NCBI GenBank assembly: GCA_029858605.1
Contig: JAOUET010000117.1
Coordinates: forward strand, 1-6,057
Direction: 5' to 3'
From: Coriobacteriia bacterium
GTDB taxonomy: Bacteria > Actinomycetota > Coriobacteriia > Anaerosomatales > JAENZW01
DNA: 6,057 nucleotides
Shown in pieces: positions 1 through 5,032 of this stretch. Below the pieces are notes generated by a model. It made no database searches and was not told where the DNA came from. It was given only the letters and a program-made list of their open reading frames with translations. The first letter of the stretch is position 1; every line of letters starts with the position of its first letter. The position numbers and the translations under genes were made by a program.

Positions 1-716
1 CCTGCTTCCTCGAGAACGCCGGGATCCTGCACCAGGTCGCCGGCTGCGCCGAAGAACGCGCTGCGTCCCTCACACAGCACGAGCGCCCGGTCCGCAAGCG
101 CCAGCACGTCCTCGATGTCGTGCGACACGATCGCTATACCGGTGTCCTGTCGCATCCGCTCGATGGCGGCTACGACGGTCGCGCGCCCCGCAGCATCGAG
201 GCCGGCCAGTGGCTCGTCCAGCAGCAGATATCGCGGCCTGAGCGCCAACACACCCGCGAGAGCGGCTCGGCGTGCCTCGCCCCCGGAAAGCGTGAAAGGC
301 GAACGCGTGCCGAACTGGACGGGGTCGAGCCCGACGGCGAGCATAGCGCCGCGCGCCGCCTCCTCTGCCTCCTCTGCGGAAGCTCCCTGGTTCCGAGGCC
401 CGAAGGCCACGTCGGCAAGAATCGTTTCGGCGAACAGTTGTGTCTCCGGTGATTGGAATACAAGACCGACGCCGCCCTTCATGCCCGCGACGACGCCCGT
501 CACCGTCTCGCCCTCGAGCTTCACCGAACCCGTTTGCGGCGCCATCAGACCAGCCGCGATCCGAAGAAGCGTCGACTTTCCCGAGCCGGTCGGGCCGGCG
601 ACGAGCGTGAGGGCGTTCCCGGGTTCCAACCACAGGTCTACGTCGGCGAGCGCCGTCTGGGCGAACGGCGTCCCTTCGGCGTACGTGTAGGACACGCCCG
701 TCAGCTCGAGGGCCAC
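1..716 (-). CDS. ecfA2: Energy-coupling factor transporter ATPase EcfA2 (3' end cut by window)
   Basis: This is the second ABC ATPase of an ECF-type importer; with EcfA1 it powers the EcfT membrane scaffold for vitamin or metal uptake by separate S components. The 238 visible codons show Walker A GPTGSGKST (residues 41-49), a Q-loop FQSPETQLF (87-95), the signature LSGGEARR (143-150), Walker B YLLLDEP (163-169, catalytic Glu168), D-loop AGLD (171-174) and the switch His199 in VSHD. The start is GTG at 716, which gives the family N-terminus (VALELTGVSYTY) and lies inside the end of ecfA1, a 16-nt overlap implying translational coupling; GAGGGTGG about 10 nt upstream can serve as ribosome binding site. 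Roughly 30-45 C-terminal residues are expected beyond base 1 if the length is typical of the family. Odd points: Glu-Ala-Arg replaces the usual Gln after LSGG, and the segment after Walker B reads LAGLDAAGR rather than the usual TAGLDPxGR. EcfT should lie just downstream. Family assignment is secure; the A2 label rests on order and motif type. Confidence 0.93.
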   Translation of the reverse strand, partial: MALELTGVSYTYAEGTPFAQTALADVDLWLEPGNALTLVAGPTGSGKSTLLRIAAGLMAPQTGSVKLEGETVTGVVAGMKGGVGLVFQSPETQLFAETILADVAFGPRNQGASAEEAEEAARGAMLAVGLDPVQFGTRSPFTLSGGEARRAALAGVLALRPRYLLLDEPLAGLDAAGRATVVAAIERMRQDTGIAIVSHDIEDVLALADRALVLCEGRSAFFGAAGDLVQDPGVLEEA

Positions 717-1525
717 AGCGCGTTCACCACCCTCGCGACATCCAGGGCAGTCGCCGGTACGTCAACTCCCGACTCGCGCAGCGACTGCGCGAGCACGCCG
801 ATGGCGGGCTGCGTGAGACCGTACTCGGCGAGCAGTGCCGCGTTGCCCAGCAGCTCTTCGGGTGTGCCGTCGAAGACTATGCGCCCCCGCCGCATCACGA
901 CCACGCGATCCGCCTGTGCGGCGTCGCTAAGATCGTGCGTGACGTGAACGATGCACCGTCCGCGTTCGCGTAGCCTGTGCAGCACGCCGAGGACGTCGGC
1001 CCGCCCCTGCGGATCGAGCATGGCAGTCGGTTCGTCGAGCACGAGATAGTCGGGTTCCATCGCGAGCGCGCCCGCGATGGCGAGCCGCTGCTTCTGTCCG
1101 CCGGAGAGTTGGTGCGGCTCGCGACGCTCGAAACCTTCGAGCCCGACCGCCTGCAGAGCAGATGTCACCCGCCTCCGCAGCTCGTCCCTCGGAACGCCCA
1201 GGTTCTCGGGACCGAAGGCTACGTCCTCCTCGACGAATGTAGCGACGATCTGGTTGTCGGGGTTCTGGAAGACCATGCCCACCCTTCGGCGAATCTCCCA
1301 TACATCCGCCTCAGCCGAAGTGGTGAACCCGTCCACGGTCACCTCACCCGCACCCGGCGCGAGAAGTCCGTTGATCAGGCGAACCAGCGTGGACTTGCCC
1401 GATCCGTTCTCGCCGAGGACGACCACGTACTCGCCCTCGGACAGCGTGAGGTCGACGTCATCGAGCGCCTGGATCCCACCCGAAGGGGTCGGGTAGCTGA
1501 ACGACACACCGTCGAAGCGAATCAT
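701..1525 (-). CDS. ecfA1: Energy-coupling factor transporter ATPase EcfA1
   Basis: This 274-residue ABC ATPase is the first of the EcfA1-EcfA2 heterodimer that drives an ECF importer at the inner face of the cytoplasmic membrane. All nucleotide-binding motifs are intact: Walker A GENGSGKST (38-46), Q-loop FQNPDNQ (86-92, an EcfA1-type sequence), signature LSGGQKQR (140-147), Walker B YLVLDEP (160-166, catalytic Glu165), TAMLDPQGR (167-175) and the switch His197 in VTHD. The chosen start is ATG at 1525, which opens directly with the family N-terminus MIRFDGVSFSYP and has GAGGGG about 12 nt upstream. An in-frame ATG at 1579 would add 18 unconserved residues and lies inside a strong hairpin, although GGAGGG also precedes it. 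The gene stops with TGA at 701, overlapping ecfA2. It follows rplQ by 117 nt, and no convincing promoter is visible in that gap, so expression probably depends on read-through from the ribosomal operon. The substrate cannot be read from the ATPases. Confidence 0.95.
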   Translation of the reverse strand: MIRFDGVSFSYPTPSGGIQALDDVDLTLSEGEYVVVLGENGSGKSTLVRLINGLLAPGAGEVTVDGFTTSAEADVWEIRRRVGMVFQNPDNQIVATFVEEDVAFGPENLGVPRDELRRRVTSALQAVGLEGFERREPHQLSGGQKQRLAIAGALAMEPDYLVLDEPTAMLDPQGRADVLGVLHRLRERGRCIVHVTHDLSDAAQADRVVVMRRGRIVFDGTPEELLGNAALLAEYGLTQPAIGVLAQSLRESGVDVPATALDVARVVNALWPSS

Positions 1526-1565
1526 CCTCGTGCGCTTCCCCTCGCAGTCCGGCCTCACAGACGAA

Positions 1566-1595
1566 GAGGGCCCCGCCATTCTGCGCGAGGCCCTC
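1566..1595 (-). terminator. Strong hairpin between rplQ and ecfA1 (possible attenuator)
   Basis: On the minus strand an 11-bp stem (GAGGGCCTCGC against GCGGGGCCCTC, one G-U pair) closes an 8-nt loop (1577-1584). The RNA after it is UUCGUCUGUG, which is too poor in U for a standard intrinsic terminator. It may act as a partial terminator, an attenuator or a 3'-end stabiliser separating the ribosomal operon from ecfA1-ecfA2. The hairpin contains the alternative upstream ATG (1579) of ecfA1. The structure is seen in the sequence; the role is inferred. Confidence 0.5.
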
Positions 1596-1613
1596 CGGTT
1601 CGCTCATGCGCTT

Positions 1614-1632
1614 GCGACCCGAACGGGGTCGC
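1614..1632 (-). other. Hairpin immediately downstream of rplQ
   Basis: A perfect 7-bp stem (GCGACCC / GGGTCGC) with a 5-nt loop begins 10 nt after the rplQ stop codon. It is followed by AAGCGCATG with no T run, so it is not a classic intrinsic terminator. Together with the hairpin at 1566-1595 it makes a two-stem 3'-UTR after rplQ. A role in mRNA 3'-end protection or attenuation is inference only. Confidence 0.45.
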
Positions 1633-1642
1633 GTGCACGTGT

Positions 1643-1996
1643 CTAGTCCACCAGCTCGAGAATGACCATCGGCGCGGCATCGCCCTTGCGGGGACCGAGC
1701 TTCAGAATCCTCGTATAGCCGCCGTCGCGACCTTCGCAGCGGGACGCGATCTCGTCGAATACCTTGTCGACAAGCTCGCGATCGCCGAGTTCGGCCAGAG
1801 CCAGACGGCGAGAGTGGACGTCGCCGCGCTTGCCCCACGATATGATCTGGTCGACGAGCGGGCGGACCTCCTTGGCCTTGGCCTCGGTGGTCTTTATGCG
1901 CTCGTTCGTGAACAAGGCGGTCGCCAGGTTTCGCAGCATAGCCTTCCGATGCGAGGCATCGGTGCCCAGCTTCCGCCCCTTCTTGAGATGTCTCAT
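1643..1996 (-). CDS. rplQ: 50S ribosomal protein bL17
   Basis: This 117-residue protein is bacterial large-subunit protein bL17, which lies on the solvent side of the 50S particle near the exit tunnel. The highly conserved opening MRHLKKGRKLG, then HRKAMLRNL and the TTEAKAKEVRPLVDQII segment (about residues 36-52) are characteristic, as is the C-terminal pattern GGYTRILKLGPRKGDAAPMVILEL. The length is that of a standard bL17 without extra tail. ATG at 1996 lies 16 nt after the rpoA stop, with GGGAGA between as ribosome binding site, so it is cotranscribed with rpoA as in most bacteria. It ends in TAG and is the last gene of the alpha-operon core before the two-hairpin gap preceding ecfA1. Nothing is truncated or unusual. 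Identification is certain at family level. Confidence 0.98.
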   Translation of the reverse strand: MRHLKKGRKLGTDASHRKAMLRNLATALFTNERIKTTEAKAKEVRPLVDQIISWGKRGDVHSRRLALAELGDRELVDKVFDEIASRCEGRDGGYTRILKLGPRKGDAAPMVILELVD

Positions 1997-2012
1997 GTCT
2001 GCGGTTCTCCCA

Positions 2013-2951
2013 CTAGCCCTTGAGCCCGAAGCCCATTTGCTGAAGCTTGTCCTTCACTTCTTCGATGGACTTGGCTCCGAAGTTCCTTATGTTCAGGAGA
2101 TCGGCCTCCGTACACTCGACGAGTTGGCCGACCGTGTTGATGCCCTGCCTCTTGAGGCAGTTGTACGAGCGCACGGAAAGATCTAGATCGTCGATGGAGG
2201 TATCGAGAACAGTGTCCTGCTCCTCGACGACGGCCGTGAAGATGCCCTCTTCGGGCAAAGGCGCGACCGCCTGCTCGGCGAATACCATCATGTGCTCGTT
2301 GATGATCCGACCGGCACGCGCGACTGCGTCGCCCGGGTCGATCGCCCCACTCGTCTCGACCTCGAGAGTGAGCTTGTCGTAGTCGGTGCGCTGACCGACT
2401 CGAGTGTCCTCGACCACGTACGTGCATCGCACGACGGGACCGAACAGAGAGTCGATCGTGATCACACCGATGGGATCCTCGGGTCTCTTGTTGCGATCGG
2501 CCGAAACGTAGCCGCGTCCGATGCCGATTCGAATCGCCATCTCCAGCTTGGCGCCCTTGTTGAGGGTCGCAATCGGCTGCTCGGGATTCACCAGTTCGAA
2601 CTCGGCCGGGACATCCAGGTCGGCACCGGTCACGACACCCGGTCCCTTGGTCGAGAGCGTTGCCACGGCATCGGCAACACCGATCTCGGTCTCGCGAAAC
2701 ACAAGACCTTTGACGTTGAGCACGACATCGGTTATGTCCTCGCGTACTCCCTCGATTGAGCTGAACTCGTGCTGCACTCCCTCTACGCGAATCGATGTCG
2801 CTGCCGCACCCTGAAGAGAGGAGAGCAGGACGCGACGCATGCAGTTGCCGAGCGTGTAGCCGAAGCCACGCTCGAGTGGCTCGATCGTGTACCGCCCGAT
2901 ACGCTCGTCGACCTCTTCGACGTTCACCTGCGGTCTCATGAACTCCGTCAT
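2013..2951 (-). CDS. rpoA: DNA-directed RNA polymerase subunit alpha
   Basis: This is the 312-residue alpha subunit, whose dimer nucleates RNA polymerase assembly and whose C-terminal domain contacts UP-element DNA and activators. The N-terminal domain (about 1-230) carries the dimerisation/assembly helix GFGYTLGNCMRRVLLSSL (29-46, Arg39-Arg40 matching E. coli Arg44-Arg45) and VGQRTDYDKLTLEVET. After a linker the C-terminal domain (about 245-312) keeps the DNA-binding residues: Arg261 and Asn264 in LSVRSYNCLK correspond to E. coli Arg265 and Asn268, and Gly292, Lys294 and Ser295 to Gly296, Lys298 and Ser299; Ala293 stands where E. coli has Lys297. The start at 2951 is preceded by a near-perfect AAGGAGG at 9 nt, favouring it over Met5 (2939). 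The gene follows rpsD by 38 nt, and the ribosome binding site lies in a small hairpin (2953-2973). The stop is TAG. The protein looks complete. Confidence 0.98.
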   Translation of the reverse strand: MTEFMRPQVNVEEVDERIGRYTIEPLERGFGYTLGNCMRRVLLSSLQGAAATSIRVEGVQHEFSSIEGVREDITDVVLNVKGLVFRETEIGVADAVATLSTKGPGVVTGADLDVPAEFELVNPEQPIATLNKGAKLEMAIRIGIGRGYVSADRNKRPEDPIGVITIDSLFGPVVRCTYVVEDTRVGQRTDYDKLTLEVETSGAIDPGDAVARAGRIINEHMMVFAEQAVAPLPEEGIFTAVVEEQDTVLDTSIDDLDLSVRSYNCLKRQGINTVGQLVECTEADLLNIRNFGAKSIEEVKDKLQQMGFGLKG

Positions 2952-2952
2952 C

Positions 2953-2973
2953 TAGGCAAGCCTCCTTGGCCTA
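2953..2973 (-). promoter_or_regulatory. Hairpin enclosing the rpoA ribosome binding site
   Basis: In the minus-strand RNA, UAGG and CAAG (separated by one bulged C) can pair with CUUG and CCUA, giving 8 bp around a GAGG loop. The Shine-Dalgarno AAGGAGG (2961-2967) is therefore half in the stem and half in the loop, ending 9 nt before the rpoA ATG. Such a fold could tune alpha-subunit synthesis relative to the ribosomal proteins around it. The pairing is seen; the regulatory role is inference, and a small stem like this may simply be melted by ribosomes finishing rpsD. Confidence 0.4.
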
Positions 2974-2989
2974 TCCGTTGCCCTGCGTC

Positions 2990-3616
2990 CTACTTGGAGT
3001 ACAACTCGATGATGAGTTGCTCGCGGACGGGCGCATCGATCTGGTTGCGCTCAGGCAGGGACAGCACCTTGCCGGACAGTTTCTCGATGTCCACCTCGAG
3101 CCAGCCAGGAACCTCAATCTTCTCGGATGAAATGAGCGAGGTCTTGATTACAAGCAGGTCCTTCGCCTTGTCCGCCACCGCCACAGTGTCGCCGGCGCGA
3201 ACCCGGTAGGACGGTATGTTCACGCGACGTCCGTTGACTGTTATGTGCCCGTGGCGCACGACCTGGCGCCCCTCGTCTCGGGACTTCGCAAAGCCCAGAC
3301 GATAGACCACATTGTCGAGACGGCTCTCGAGCAGACGAAGCAGGTTCTCGCCCGTGATGCCCTGCTGACGGTTGGCAACCTCGTAGCAGTTGCGGAACTG
3401 CTTCTCGAGCAGTCCGTAGAGCCTCTTCGTCTTCTGCTTCTCGCGAAGCTGCCCGCGATACTCCGAGTCGCGCGGGCGCCTCTTGCCGGCTTGACCCGGA
3501 GGGTAGGGCCGCCGCTCTACACCGCACTTGTCGGTGTAGCAGCGATCGCCTTTCAGAAACAGCTTCGTACCTTCGCGGCGGCACAGACGACAGTCCGCCC
3601 CCGTGTAGCGTGCCAT
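2990..3616 (-). CDS. rpsD: 30S ribosomal protein uS4, zinc-binding (four-cysteine) form
   Basis: This 208-residue protein is uS4, a primary 16S rRNA binder in the 30S body that nucleates assembly and helps maintain decoding accuracy. The N-terminus MARYTGADCRLCRREG contains Cys9 and Cys12, followed by Cys26 and Cys31: a complete CX2C-X13-CX4C zinc site. The S4 RNA-binding domain occupies about residues 97-160 (ESRLDNVVYRLGFAKSR, then HGHITVNGRRVNIPSYRV), and the C-terminus EQLIIELYSK is typical. The length is normal. ATG at 3616 has GGAGG 9 nt upstream in the 19-nt gap after rpsK. In the alpha operon of enteric bacteria S4 is the autoregulator; no such pseudoknot can be claimed here. The four-cysteine form contrasts with the cysteine-free uS4 I recall from Mycobacterium and is one reason to favour a deep-branching actinobacterium. 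Stop TAG. Confidence 0.98.
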   Translation of the reverse strand: MARYTGADCRLCRREGTKLFLKGDRCYTDKCGVERRPYPPGQAGKRRPRDSEYRGQLREKQKTKRLYGLLEKQFRNCYEVANRQQGITGENLLRLLESRLDNVVYRLGFAKSRDEGRQVVRHGHITVNGRRVNIPSYRVRAGDTVAVADKAKDLLVIKTSLISSEKIEVPGWLEVDIEKLSGKVLSLPERNQIDAPVREQLIIELYSK

Positions 3617-3635
3617 TTATGCAGACCTCCCGGTT

Positions 3636-4037
3636 CTACACGCGACGGCGCTTGCGCGGCCGGCAGCCGTTGTGCGGGACAGGAGTGCGGTCCTGAATGC
3701 TCGTGATCTCGAGACCCGCAGCCTGCAGAGAGCGGATCGCGGTCTCGCGACCCGACCCCGGACCCTTGACGAATACGGCCACCTTGCGCATGCCATGCTC
3801 CTGGGCCATCTTGGCTGCGGACTCTGCGGCCATCTGCGCGGCGAACGGTGTGGACTTGCGGGAACCCTTGAAGCCTACCGTTCCTGCCGACTGCCAGGAT
3901 ACGACGTTGCCCTGCGTGTCGGTGATGGTGATGATCGTGTTGTTGAAAGTGCTCTTGATATGCGCCTGACCCACGGTGATATTCTTGCGCTCGCTTCGGC
4001 GCACCCGGGTCTTTGCATTCTTCTTCTTGGCTGCCAT
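3636..4037 (-). CDS. rpsK: 30S ribosomal protein uS11
   Basis: This 133-residue protein is uS11, located on the 30S platform next to the Shine-Dalgarno/anti-Shine-Dalgarno helix. Family hallmarks include GQAHIKSTFNNTIITITD (23-40), GSRKSTPFAAQMAA, the VKGPGSGRETAIRSL segment and the basic C-terminus PVPHNGCRPRKRRRV. The Asn123-Gly124 pair in that tail corresponds to the site where E. coli uS11 carries an isoaspartate; whether it is modified here is unknown. ATG at 4037 lies only 3 nt after the rpsM stop (TAG CGC ATG), with a weak AAGAAGG inside the end of rpsM, so translation is probably coupled. The stop is TAG at 3636. The N-terminal MAAKKKNAKTRVRR is a lysine/arginine-rich extension usual for the family. 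Nothing is missing. Confidence 0.98.
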   Translation of the reverse strand: MAAKKKNAKTRVRRSERKNITVGQAHIKSTFNNTIITITDTQGNVVSWQSAGTVGFKGSRKSTPFAAQMAAESAAKMAQEHGMRKVAVFVKGPGSGRETAIRSLQAAGLEITSIQDRTPVPHNGCRPRKRRRV

Positions 4038-4040
4038 GCG

Positions 4041-4415
4041 CTACTTGCCCTTCTTCTTCGCGCCGATTTGGCGTCGCGGACCTTTGCGCGTACGCGCGTT
4101 GGTGTGCGTACGCTGGCCGCGGACCGGCAGTCCACGACGATGGCGCAAACCGCGATAGCAGCCGATTTCCATCAGGCGCTTTATGTTCTGACCGACCTCT
4201 CGACGGAGATCGCCCTCGACCTGCAGGTTGCGATCGATGAACTCGCGCAGGCGAACGACTTCCTCCTCGGTGAGGTTGCGTACGCGCGTGTCGGGGTCGA
4301 TGCCCGTCTCACGCAATATCTTCTGGCTGCTCGCTTGACCGACACCAAAGATGTAAGTCAGACCGATCTCGACGCGCTTCTCGCGCGGCAGGTCTACGCC
4401 TGCGATTCGAGCCAT
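4041..4415 (-). CDS. rpsM: 30S ribosomal protein uS13
   Basis: This 124-residue protein is uS13 in the 30S head, which forms intersubunit bridges and reaches toward P-site tRNA with its basic tail. The opening MARIAGVDLPREKRVEIGLTY, the IFGVGQASSQKIL helix-turn segment and the C-terminal GLPVRGQRTHTNARTRKGP (about 95-113) followed by a lysine-rich end are diagnostic. ATG at 4415 is preceded by GGAGGGAG about 8-11 nt upstream, within the 19-nt gap after rpmJ. It is followed by rpsK after only 3 nt. Its place after infA-rpmJ is the standard bacterial order. The length matches the family, no irregularity is visible, and the stop is TAG. Confidence 0.98.
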   Translation of the reverse strand: MARIAGVDLPREKRVEIGLTYIFGVGQASSQKILRETGIDPDTRVRNLTEEEVVRLREFIDRNLQVEGDLRREVGQNIKRLMEIGCYRGLRHRRGLPVRGQRTHTNARTRKGPRRQIGAKKKGK

Positions 4416-4434
4416 GCGGTCAGCTCCCTCCTAC

Positions 4435-4548
4435 CTAGCCCTGCCGCTGCTTGTGACGAGGGTTCTCGCATATCACGAAAACACGCCCGTGGCGGCGTAC
4501 GATCTTGCACTTGTCGCACATCTTCTTTACCGAAGGACGTACCTTCAT
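4435..4548 (-). CDS. rpmJ: 50S ribosomal protein bL36, zinc-binding form
   Basis: This short gene, found by reading the minus strand directly, encodes 37 residues beginning MKVRPSVKKMCDKCKIVRR and ending RHKQRQG. Cys11, Cys14, Cys27 and His32 form the zinc ribbon of the C+ form of bL36, the smallest 50S protein, which helps consolidate 23S rRNA near the peptidyl-transferase side. The length is the usual 37 residues. ATG at 4548 is preceded by AAAGGAAGAAG, giving a ribosome binding site about 5 nt away. The next gene, rpsM, starts 19 nt after the TAG stop. Upstream lies a 126-nt gap with several hairpins after infA. Because the zinc ligands are intact, this is the copy expected to be used under zinc-replete conditions; any zinc-free paralogue would be elsewhere in the genome. 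Confidence 0.97.
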   Translation of the reverse strand: MKVRPSVKKMCDKCKIVRRHGRVFVICENPRHKQRQG

Positions 4549-4586
4549 CTTCTTCCTTTCGGCATGACACATTCAGAATCTATCTT

Positions 4587-4608
4587 CACACCCAGCCGCA
4601 GGCGTGTG
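4587..4608 (-). other. Hairpin in the rpmJ leader
   Basis: CACAC plus GCC pair with GGC and GTGTG (8 bp with a 3-nt bulge and a 3-nt loop) on the minus strand, ending 38 nt before the rpmJ ATG. It is the last of a series of stems between infA and rpmJ. It could be part of a leader controlling the ribosomal genes downstream, but no known leader motif is recognised. Confidence 0.3.
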
Positions 4609-4615
4609 TTTTCAC

Positions 4616-4633
4616 AAAACGGCCGACGGGCCG
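4616..4633 (-). terminator. Short GC hairpin with U-tract after infA (possible attenuator)
   Basis: On the minus strand CGGCC-CGTC-GGCCG (5 bp, all G-C) is followed directly by TTTTGTG. This resembles a weak intrinsic terminator located about 42 nt after the infA stop and 68 nt before rpmJ. Complete termination is unlikely because I see no convincing new promoter before rpmJ. Partial termination that sets the infA to ribosomal-protein ratio is an inference. The adjacent GTTTT-GTG-AAAAC can form a competing 5-bp stem (4608-4620) that would hide the U-tract. Confidence 0.4.
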
Positions 4634-4652
4634 ACACGCCACCGGGCGTGTC
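4633..4652 (-). other. Perfect 8-bp hairpin after infA
   Basis: GACACGCC-CGGT-GGCGTGTC is a perfect 8-bp stem with a tetraloop, beginning 22 nt after the infA stop codon. It abuts the short U-tract hairpin at 4616-4633, sharing one base, so the two form a tandem structure. It may stabilise the 3' end of an infA message or contribute to attenuation. The structure is seen; the role is inferred. Confidence 0.45.
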
Positions 4653-4674
4653 CACGGCACCTCCGCCGGTCATC

Positions 4675-4896
4675 CTACTTGTATCTATAGGTGATGCGGC
4701 CTCGTGTCAGGTCGTAGGGCGAGAGTTCCACGACGACCCTGTCACCAGGGAGAATACGGATGTAGTGCATCCGCATCTTGCCCGAGATGTGAGCTAGTAC
4801 CTTGTGACCGTTCTCCAACTCAACGCGAAACATCGCGTTGGGCAGGGGTTCGACCACCGTACCCTCCATCTCTATGGCATCTTCGCGCTTGCTCAA
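4675..4896 (-). CDS. infA: Translation initiation factor IF-1 (TTG start)
   Basis: This 73-residue protein is IF1, an OB-fold factor that occupies the 30S A site during initiation and cooperates with IF2 and IF3. It matches the family over its whole length: SKREDAIEMEGTVVEPLPNA, FRVELENGHKVLAHISGKMR, MHYIRILPGDRVVVELSPYD and LTRGRITYRYK. The start is TTG at 4896: it gives the conserved N-terminus, and the first in-frame ATG (codon 10, 4869) would remove the first beta-strand. An AGGAG (4908-4912) lies 11 nt upstream, at the long end of the usual range. A sigma-A-like promoter stands about 40-70 nt before the gene, so infA appears to begin a transcription unit. The stop is TAG. The rare start codon and long spacing suggest restrained translation relative to the ribosomal proteins that follow. 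Confidence 0.97.
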   Translation of the reverse strand: MSKREDAIEMEGTVVEPLPNAMFRVELENGHKVLAHISGKMRMHYIRILPGDRVVVELSPYDLTRGRITYRYK

Positions 4897-4937
4897 ACCC
4901 CGCTCGTCTCCTATCGCCGACCAAGCCGCAAATGGAC

Positions 4938-4966
4938 AGTATACCTATGCCCCTACGCCACGTCCA
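4938..4966 (-). promoter_or_regulatory. Sigma-A/sigma-70-like promoter for infA and the ribosomal operon
   Basis: On the minus strand TGGACG (4961-4966, four of six matches to TTGACA) and TATACT (4938-4943, five of six matches to TATAAT) are separated by exactly 17 nt. Transcription would start near 4931, giving a leader of roughly 35 nt before the infA TTG. There is no TG extension of the -10 element. It lies in the only large gap upstream of infA and is the best promoter I see in the window. Function is inferred from position and consensus. Confidence 0.65.
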
Positions 4967-5032
4967 GGCATTTACGTGCGAAAACATGGCGGATGCGCAC
5001 TTTCCTTCGGCAGCCCCGATCGGTGGATCCGC

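Noticed and set aside
115..690. 191-codon plus-strand open frame and a 187-codon minus-strand frame over ecfA2
   Set aside because: The true frame here is ecfA2, which shows all ABC motifs and runs off the window edge. The others are shadows.
1458..1607. Short minus-strand frame starting with ATG at 1607 in the rplQ-ecfA1 gap, a possible leader peptide
   Set aside because: It has no good ribosome binding site and continues far into ecfA1 in another frame. A regulatory leader peptide cannot be supported.
977..2023. 348-codon plus-strand open frame antisense to ecfA1 and rplQ
   Set aside because: It lies opposite two certain genes and its translation resembles no family I know. Long antisense frames are expected in GC-rich coding DNA.
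4581..4600. Possible separate promoter before rpmJ (TAGATT as -10)
   Set aside because: No acceptable -35 element lies 16-18 nt upstream, and the -10 match is weak, so read-through from the infA promoter is simpler.
3672..4694. 340-codon plus-strand open frame antisense to rpsK, rpsM and rpmJ
   Set aside because: It is the complement of well-conserved ribosomal genes. The predicted protein shows no recognisable domain, and no plus-strand promoter or ribosome binding site stands out.
4989..5032. Possible terminator after map (GCGGAT ... ATCCGC followed by CATGTTTT)
   Set aside because: The stem is only 6 bp with a loop of more than 30 nt, and the T run is short and offset. It is too weak to annotate.
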